From the NCBI GenBank assembly GCA_041651295.1, contig JBAZJN010000032.1:1-10094 (forward strand): a stretch of 10,094 bases of DNA, given 5' to 3'. This document shows positions 6,816 through 10,094 of the stretch, piece after piece. The translations under genes and the position numbers were made by a program. The notes under the pieces were generated by a model that ran no database searches, was not told where the DNA came from, and was given only the letters and a program-made list of their open reading frames with translations. Every line of letters starts with the position of its first letter. The stretch's first letter is position 1. Source of the stretch: JBAZJN01 sp041651295. Its GTDB lineage: Bacteria > Patescibacteriota > UBA1384 > XYA2-FULL-43-10 > CAINNR01.

Positions 6816-7020
6816 TCTGCCAAGGGTAGAAACAGTTACAGAACCGGAAGTCACTATTCCGGTTCCAGCCTTATCTTATGCCCTTAAAAGGGAATTGGAA
6901 GAAATCCAGAGAAACACCGGCCAGGTCATAGATTTATTCCAGCCTGTCGAAGAACTGGAAAAGATTTGCAATAAAGCCAACAATCCGCCCGCTTCATGGA
7001 GGGATCGCTGGAACGGGTAA
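6781..7020 (+). CDS. Unknown small phage protein
   Basis: A 79-residue protein with a basic N-terminus (MARPKKKTKD), a Pro/Val/Glu-rich stretch (residues 14-30), a helical segment ALKRELEEIQRNTGQVIDLF and a C-terminus ending WRDRWNG. AAAGG (6773-6777) and AAGGGG lie just upstream of the ATG. I do not recognise the family. Its place between scaffold and the capsid leader suggests a small head-assembly or regulatory protein that is expressed with the scaffold. It has no membrane segment and no cysteine pair other than a single Cys. Confidence 0.65.
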   Translation: MARPKKKTKDADLPRVETVTEPEVTIPVPALSYALKRELEEIQRNTGQVIDLFQPVEELEKICNKANNPPASWRDRWNG

Positions 7021-7063
7021 CTCGCAAGAGTCCGTAAAGGAGTAAAAGTTAAGCAGTCGGGTA

Positions 7064-7152
7064 GCTCATTTTTGAGTCCGTGGAAGCCGAAAACAGGCCG
7101 CCAAAGGCACAGCGAACCGTGCCAATGATAGCTTCCGTTTCACGGGTAGAGC
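7064..7152 (+). ncRNA. Nested structured RNA leader before the capsid gene
   Basis: The 171-base gap 7021-7191 has no convincing gene but shows nested pairing. GCTC (7064-7067) can pair with GAGC (7149-7152); CCGT (7078-7081) with ACGG (7142-7145); GGAAGC (7082-7087) with GCTTCC (7131-7136); and GGCAC (7106-7110) with GTGCC (7119-7123). CCGT and GGAAGC adjoin, so their strand forms ten consecutive paired bases with one five-base bulge (7137-7141) on the other side. Short repeats also occur: GAGTCCGT at 7028 and 7074, CGGGTAG at 7058 and 7143. It could be a cis-acting leader controlling capsid translation or mRNA stability, or a small phage RNA. No known class was recognised. The pairings are seen; function and true folding are inference. 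Confidence 0.45.
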
Positions 7153-7155
7153 CAT

Positions 7156-7178
7156 CGAAAAAACATAAAATTTTTTCG
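7156..7178 (+). promoter_or_regulatory. AT hairpin abutting the capsid Shine-Dalgarno
   Basis: CGAAAAAA (7156-7163) and TTTTTTCG (7171-7178) form a perfect 8-bp stem with loop CATAAAA. The last paired base, G7178, is the first G of the GGAGGT ribosome binding site. The stem is weak apart from its two closing C-G pairs. It could present or partly hide the binding site and so tune capsid translation, or stabilise the mRNA 5' end. It is not a classic terminator, as the stem is AT-rich. Confidence 0.45.
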
Positions 7179-7183
7179 GAGGT
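7178..7183 (+). promoter_or_regulatory. Strong ribosome binding site of the capsid gene
   Basis: GGAGGT lies eight bases before ATG 7192, the best consensus match upstream of the head genes so far. It fixes the capsid start and fits high expression of the major capsid protein. Confidence 0.8.
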
Positions 7184-7191
7184 TATTAAAA

Positions 7192-8055
7192 ATGAGTACA
7201 GAAATCACCACTGCAATGGTTGAACAATATTCAGCCAATGTCCAGATTCTCATGCAGCAGAAAGAAAGCCGCCTGCGGCCTTTGGTCAGAGTAGAGACCG
7301 GGGTTGTGGGGAAGAATGCTTTCTTTGATCAGTTAAATTCAACCGCGGCCGTTCTGCGCACACAGCGTCACGCCGACACGCCTTTAGTGAGCACGCCTCA
7401 CCTGAGACGGCGTGTTTCCCTGGGCGATTACGATTGGGCCGACCTGATCGACAACATGGACCTCAAAAAGATACTGACCGATCCGGCCAGTGCTTACGCC
7501 CTCAACGCCCGCAACGCAATGAATCGGGCGATGGATGACGCGATGATCACCGCCGCTTTCGGAACCGCTTACGGCGGAGTCGATGGTTCCACGTCTTACA
7601 CCTTTGACACATCCAATAACCAGATTGCCAATGGTTCCGCAGGACTGACGCTTGCGAAACTTCGGAGTGCAAAACAGATTCTGGATGCCAATGAAGTTGA
7701 TGATGAAGGTCGTTTTTGTGTCATCGGTTCCAAGCAGTTGCAGGATCTGTTGGGTGTGACGGAAGTCACATCAAGCGATTTCGCGTCTGTTAAAGCGCTG
7801 GTTAACGGCGACGTTGACACCTTCCTGGGGTTTAAATTCGTCCGTTCCGAAAGACTGTCTGTCGCTTCTTCAATCCGCAAATGTATTGCCGGTCAGAAAA
7901 ACAGTCTGCTTTTGGCTGTCGGTTTGGATGTGGTTGTTGATGTCGGCCCCAGACGGGACAAGAACATGGCGAATCAGGTTTATTTGGGAATGTCCATCGG
8001 CGCCACCCGCATGGATGAAAAAGGCATCGTCGAAATCGACTGCCTTGAAGCTTAA
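7192..8055 (+). CDS. Major capsid protein
   Basis: A 287-residue protein that forms the phage head shell, expected to have the HK97 fold. The N-terminus (EITTAMVEQYSANVQILMQQ) is helical and resembles the start of podovirus coat proteins. It is followed by the segment beginning HADTPLVSTPHLRRRVSLGD (60-79) and DYDWADLIDNMDLKKILTDP (79-98), a conserved pattern of RR, then a D-x-D helix and DP. A helix ARNAMNRAMDDAMITAAFGT (106-125) and a later FLGFKFVRSERL segment are also typical of the family: the latter is the FxGFxxxxSxxL motif common in capsid proteins. It is preceded by a strong GGAGGT site and an unusual RNA leader. Position after the scaffold and before the cement-like gene agrees with BPP-1-type heads. 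Confidence 0.9.
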   Translation: MSTEITTAMVEQYSANVQILMQQKESRLRPLVRVETGVVGKNAFFDQLNSTAAVLRTQRHADTPLVSTPHLRRRVSLGDYDWADLIDNMDLKKILTDPASAYALNARNAMNRAMDDAMITAAFGTAYGGVDGSTSYTFDTSNNQIANGSAGLTLAKLRSAKQILDANEVDDEGRFCVIGSKQLQDLLGVTEVTSSDFASVKALVNGDVDTFLGFKFVRSERLSVASSIRKCIAGQKNSLLLAVGLDVVVDVGPRRDKNMANQVYLGMSIGATRMDEKGIVEIDCLEA

Positions 8056-8070
8056 AGGAGGAAATGCAAA

Positions 8071-8514
8071 ATGGGCGATGCAGTAAAAACAGTTGAATAC
8101 ACTAAGGCCGTTTCTCCCTCTCCCGCTTCTTACATGGGGACGGAATACGAGGGACGGGTAAAAGCGGTTATGGGTAAATACGAAGCCGCTTCATTGGGAA
8201 CAGGCTCAACCATTAAGGTGGGTCTGTTGCGTAAAGGTGAAACGTTTATAACAGGTTGGGTCATTGCCGATGATCTTTCGTCTGCCGGAACTTTGGCGCT
8301 GGGCGATATTAAGGCGTCGGACGGTTCCACGGTGGGCGACGCTGACCGCTATCTTGCGGCAACCGTATTCACCACGGCAGGCCAGGTCACGCAGTGTACG
8401 ACCGAAGCCGGCCGTATGTACACCGCAACCGAGGATATGATTGTAACCTTAACCACGGCAACGGAAGAAATGACCGGAACGATATGGGTCATTTATCTGA
8501 AAAATTGCCTGTAA
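8071..8514 (+). CDS. Capsid cement / decoration-like protein (Bbp16-like)
   Basis: A 147-residue beta-rich protein directly after the capsid gene. The excellent site AAAGGAGG (8054-8061) overlaps the capsid stop and lies nine bases before the ATG. The sequence alternates strands with Thr/Gly/Ala-rich turns (GSTIKVGLLRKGETFITGWV, then TLALGDIKASDGSTVGDADR), in keeping with a jelly-roll fold. Size, composition and position directly downstream of the major capsid gene match the cement protein Bbp16 of phage BPP-1, which stabilises the shell from outside. A generic head-fibre or decoration protein is the alternative. The fold is inferred from pattern and gene order. Confidence 0.7.
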   Translation: MGDAVKTVEYTKAVSPSPASYMGTEYEGRVKAVMGKYEAASLGTGSTIKVGLLRKGETFITGWVIADDLSSAGTLALGDIKASDGSTVGDADRYLAATVFTTAGQVTQCTTEAGRMYTATEDMIVTLTTATEEMTGTIWVIYLKNCL

Positions 8515-8523
8515 GGAATGGAA

Positions 8524-9168
8524 ATGCAAGTTCCTCTTTGGGAAAGTAACGGCATCTATGGTCGGGCGGATTTACATCCCCGCCCGGCCTGTGCCGGAAA
8601 TTATCACGGAACCGCTGTCGTATTGGGTTCGGCCAGGTGCATTTGGGATGACATAGACAAAGTTGATTTTGAGAAAGTCGAAGTCATCGCAATTAACAAT
8701 ATGATCATGCACTTTAAGGGGCGGGTTCATCACGGCGTTTCTTTGCATCCTGAAGAACCTCCGCTTTGGCGGCAACTCCGCATGACAAACCAATGCGAAC
8801 CTTCTTATGTTCATACGCATTCGCACAGGCTACCCGAAAACAACGAGAATCTCCCACAGTACGACTTTAAGACGAGACATGGCTTGGATTACATCTGGGT
8901 TATTGAAGGCGGCAGAGGGGGAAGTTCGGGGCTTTTTGCGACAATGGTTGGTTTGGCGCTGGGGTACGAAAAGATTATTTTATGCGGTGTTCCTCTTGAT
9001 GGGTCTGGTCATTTCTTTGATCCTCCCGGAAAAGTGGTTAATCAATTCAGAGGCGGCAACATTAAAGAGGAATGGCTTAACGCAAATGAAAAATATTTCA
9101 AAGGGCGAGTGACATCTTATTCAGGCCAGACAAGGGAATGGCTGGGAGCGCCGGAAAATTTAAAATAG
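8524..9168 (+). CDS. Rossmann-like protein resembling DUF115/MptE or sialyltransferase-type folds
   Basis: A 214-residue protein from ATG 8524; the ATG at 8518 is also in frame, but AAGGA (8513-8517) is correctly spaced only for 8524. Features: a nucleotide-binding-like start TAVVLGSARCIWDDI (30-44), a strand VEVIAINNM (52-60), a His-rich middle (HTHSHR near 97-102), a Gly-rich turn EGGRGGSSGL (128-137), then ATMVGLALGYEKIILCGVPL (139-158). The layout of VLGxA near the N-terminus, then GGSSG, a helix and YEKIILCGVPLDG, resembles DUF115 / MptE-like and certain sialyltransferase folds, which act on sugar- or pterin-phosphates. In a phage it could modify glycans or virion proteins. The substrate is unknown. 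It sits among head genes, ten bases after the cement-like gene. Confidence 0.6.
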   Translation: MQVPLWESNGIYGRADLHPRPACAGNYHGTAVVLGSARCIWDDIDKVDFEKVEVIAINNMIMHFKGRVHHGVSLHPEEPPLWRQLRMTNQCEPSYVHTHSHRLPENNENLPQYDFKTRHGLDYIWVIEGGRGGSSGLFATMVGLALGYEKIILCGVPLDGSGHFFDPPGKVVNQFRGGNIKEEWLNANEKYFKGRVTSYSGQTREWLGAPENLK

Positions 9169-9177
9169 GAGAGAATC

Positions 9178-9531
9178 ATGAAAAAGTTTATTTTGGTTAT
9201 TTTGATCATGTTGTTTTCGGTGACGGTCTTCGCGGATAAGGTGGACTATTCAGCAAACCTCACAGCGGACGCAACGATTGTCAGTGGTAAAGCGGAGTTT
9301 CACGGTATCACCATCACCGGCGACGGCACAAACGTAATCACGGTTGATATTCACAACGGAACGTCAACATCAGGCGAAAAGATTGTGCCGACAATTACCT
9401 TTGCACAAAACGCCAATACAAAAACACAGTCTTTCGGGGTTTATCCGCCCGTTGATTGCAGCAAGGGAATTTATATCAACATAACCACAGCCGGAACAGC
9501 TAGTTATGTTGTGTACTTCAAGAGGTATTAA
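9178..9531 (+). CDS. Small secreted protein with signal peptide
   Basis: A 117-residue protein with an apparent Sec signal peptide: MKK, a hydrophobic core FILVILIMLFSVTV, and a probable cleavage site VFA|DK after residue 19. The mature part of about 98 residues is beta-rich, full of Thr, Gly and Asn (EFHGITITGDGTNVITVDIH), and looks like a small Ig-like or jelly-roll domain. TAGGAGAG (9167-9174) gives a good site before the ATG. I do not recognise the family. A signal peptide is unusual for a virion protein, so it may be exported to the periplasm or envelope, or the leader may be retained in the virion. It is followed three bases later by another signal-peptide gene. Confidence 0.75.
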   Translation: MKKFILVILIMLFSVTVFADKVDYSANLTADATIVSGKAEFHGITITGDGTNVITVDIHNGTSTSGEKIVPTITFAQNANTKTQSFGVYPPVDCSKGIYINITTAGTASYVVYFKRY

Positions 9532-9534
9532 ACT

Positions 9535-10094
9535 ATGAAAACATTACGATATTTAATCATCTTCTTGTTGCTTGCCGGAGTATCTTATGCCGGGCCATAT
9601 CAAACCGGCGGGGCTACCCCCATCACCGGCCTAACAGACGCATCCAACGTAGCCGTTGTCGGCGGGAACGTGACCGGCCTTACTAATCTTGGGGCGGCTA
9701 ATCTGACTGTAACAAGTACGGCGAATGTAACAGGTGTTACGTGGACAGGGGTAAAACCTACCTTTGTTGACGGCTCGTCTAGTGCGAATCTTACTGTTGC
9801 TCAACTATCCAGTACCGTTATCGGCAATCCTACACAATCTGGGAACGTGACTCATAATTTACCGGCGATTGAAGCGGGGTTGGGCTTTGATGTTATTTTG
9901 GGACGGACGGCGGCGTTTGTGTTTCGGCTTGACCCGAACGCCAATGACTCCATTTATCTGGACGGCGTGAGTTGTGGTGATGGGAAGTATATCGGATTGA
10001 CCACAGTTACAGTTGGTGACGCTATTTCGTGCCGTGCCATGAAAACAGGAGCGAGTTCTTATGACTGGGCTTGCTATACAGCTAAAGGGGCTTT
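9535..10094 (+). CDS. Secreted repeat protein, 3' end beyond window
   Basis: A frame opens at ATG 9535 (AGAGG at 9521-9525 upstream) and stays open for 186 codons to the right edge. It begins with a signal peptide (MKTLRYLIIFLLLAGVSYA, cleavage probably SYA|GP after residue 19). Then come short Thr/Val/Asn/Gly repeats (ITGLTDASNVAVVGGNVTGL and NLTVTSTANVTGVTWTG), the kind of pattern seen in beta-helical fibres and surface repeat proteins. From about residue 110 (EAGLGFDVILGRTAAFVFRL, then NANDSIYLDG and CGDGKYIGL) it reads as a beta-rich receptor-binding-like or ligand-like domain. Proteins of this kind end phage structural modules as tail fibre or tailspike candidates. Here the signal peptide makes that uncertain; an exported adhesin-like product is the alternative. 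Confidence 0.75.
   Translation, partial: MKTLRYLIIFLLLAGVSYAGPYQTGGATPITGLTDASNVAVVGGNVTGLTNLGAANLTVTSTANVTGVTWTGVKPTFVDGSSSANLTVAQLSSTVIGNPTQSGNVTHNLPAIEAGLGFDVILGRTAAFVFRLDPNANDSIYLDGVSCGDGKYIGLTTVTVGDAISCRAMKTGASSYDWACYTAKGA

Noticed and set aside
7057..7152. tRNA-like phrase (CGGGTAGCTCA and later CGGGTAGAGCC) in the capsid leader
   Set aside because: There is no acceptor stem pairing, no anticodon arm of correct size and no GTTCGANTC T-loop, so it is not a tRNA.
7127..7225. Short frame of about 32 codons starting at ATG 7127 and running into the capsid gene
   Set aside because: It has no ribosome binding site, covers the leader hairpins and the capsid start in another frame, and shows no protein-like pattern.
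9535..10094. Variable repeat of a diversity-generating retroelement, suggested by the BPP-1-like module
   Set aside because: No template/variable repeat pair and no reverse transcriptase is visible inside the window.

Overview
This window is part of a tailed double-stranded DNA phage or prophage. All genes lie on the + strand, closely packed and often overlapping. It carries the end of a replication module followed by a near-complete DNA-packaging and head-assembly module. The gene order is terminase, connector-type portal, small Bbp19-like protein, scaffold, major capsid protein and cement-like protein. This matches the head module of short-tailed phages of the Bordetella BPP-1 kind, so a podovirus-like virion is the best reading. 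The host is a bacterium using the standard code with strong AAAGGAG-type ribosome binding sites. Base composition and protein flavour would fit a Desulfobacterota-like host, but this is a weak guess. No integrase, lysis gene, tRNA or insertion sequence is visible.

Layout. 1-168: end of a small zinc-ribbon protein. 169-239: a short gap with a GC-rich hairpin. 240-1052: an AT-rich gene for a replication-initiator or replisome-organiser-like protein. Its central linker contains a DNA-level repeat cluster (four CTTsCAAG-type octamers at one- or two-turn spacing, then AT-rich AGAATAA repeats), so it is a candidate phage origin embedded in the gene, as in lambda O. 1054-1435: two small genes, one possibly PC4-like and one helix-turn-helix-like. 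1436-1496: a short gap with a direct/inverted repeat. 1497-1895: probable terminase small subunit. 1870-3456: terminase large subunit with intact ATPase and nuclease motifs. 3456-3902: Ala/Gly-rich protein. 3906-5522: portal. 5523-5807: Bbp19-like protein. 5812-6684: scaffold. 6681-7020: two small unknown ORFs. 7021-7191: an unusual non-coding leader with nested pairing. 7192-8055: major capsid protein. 8071-8514: cement/decoration-like protein. 8524-9168: a Rossmann-like protein resembling DUF115/MptE-type enzymes. 9178-9531 and 9535 to the right edge: two proteins with signal peptides, the second carrying beta-type repeats.

How it works together. The small and large terminase subunits drive DNA through the portal into a shell of capsid protein built on the scaffold; the cement-like protein would stabilise the shell. 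The non-coding leader before the capsid gene ends in an AT hairpin and a strong Shine-Dalgarno, which suggests special control of the most abundant virion protein. The last three genes are not standard head genes. They may modify glycans or act at the cell envelope, and they are the least explained coding part of the window.
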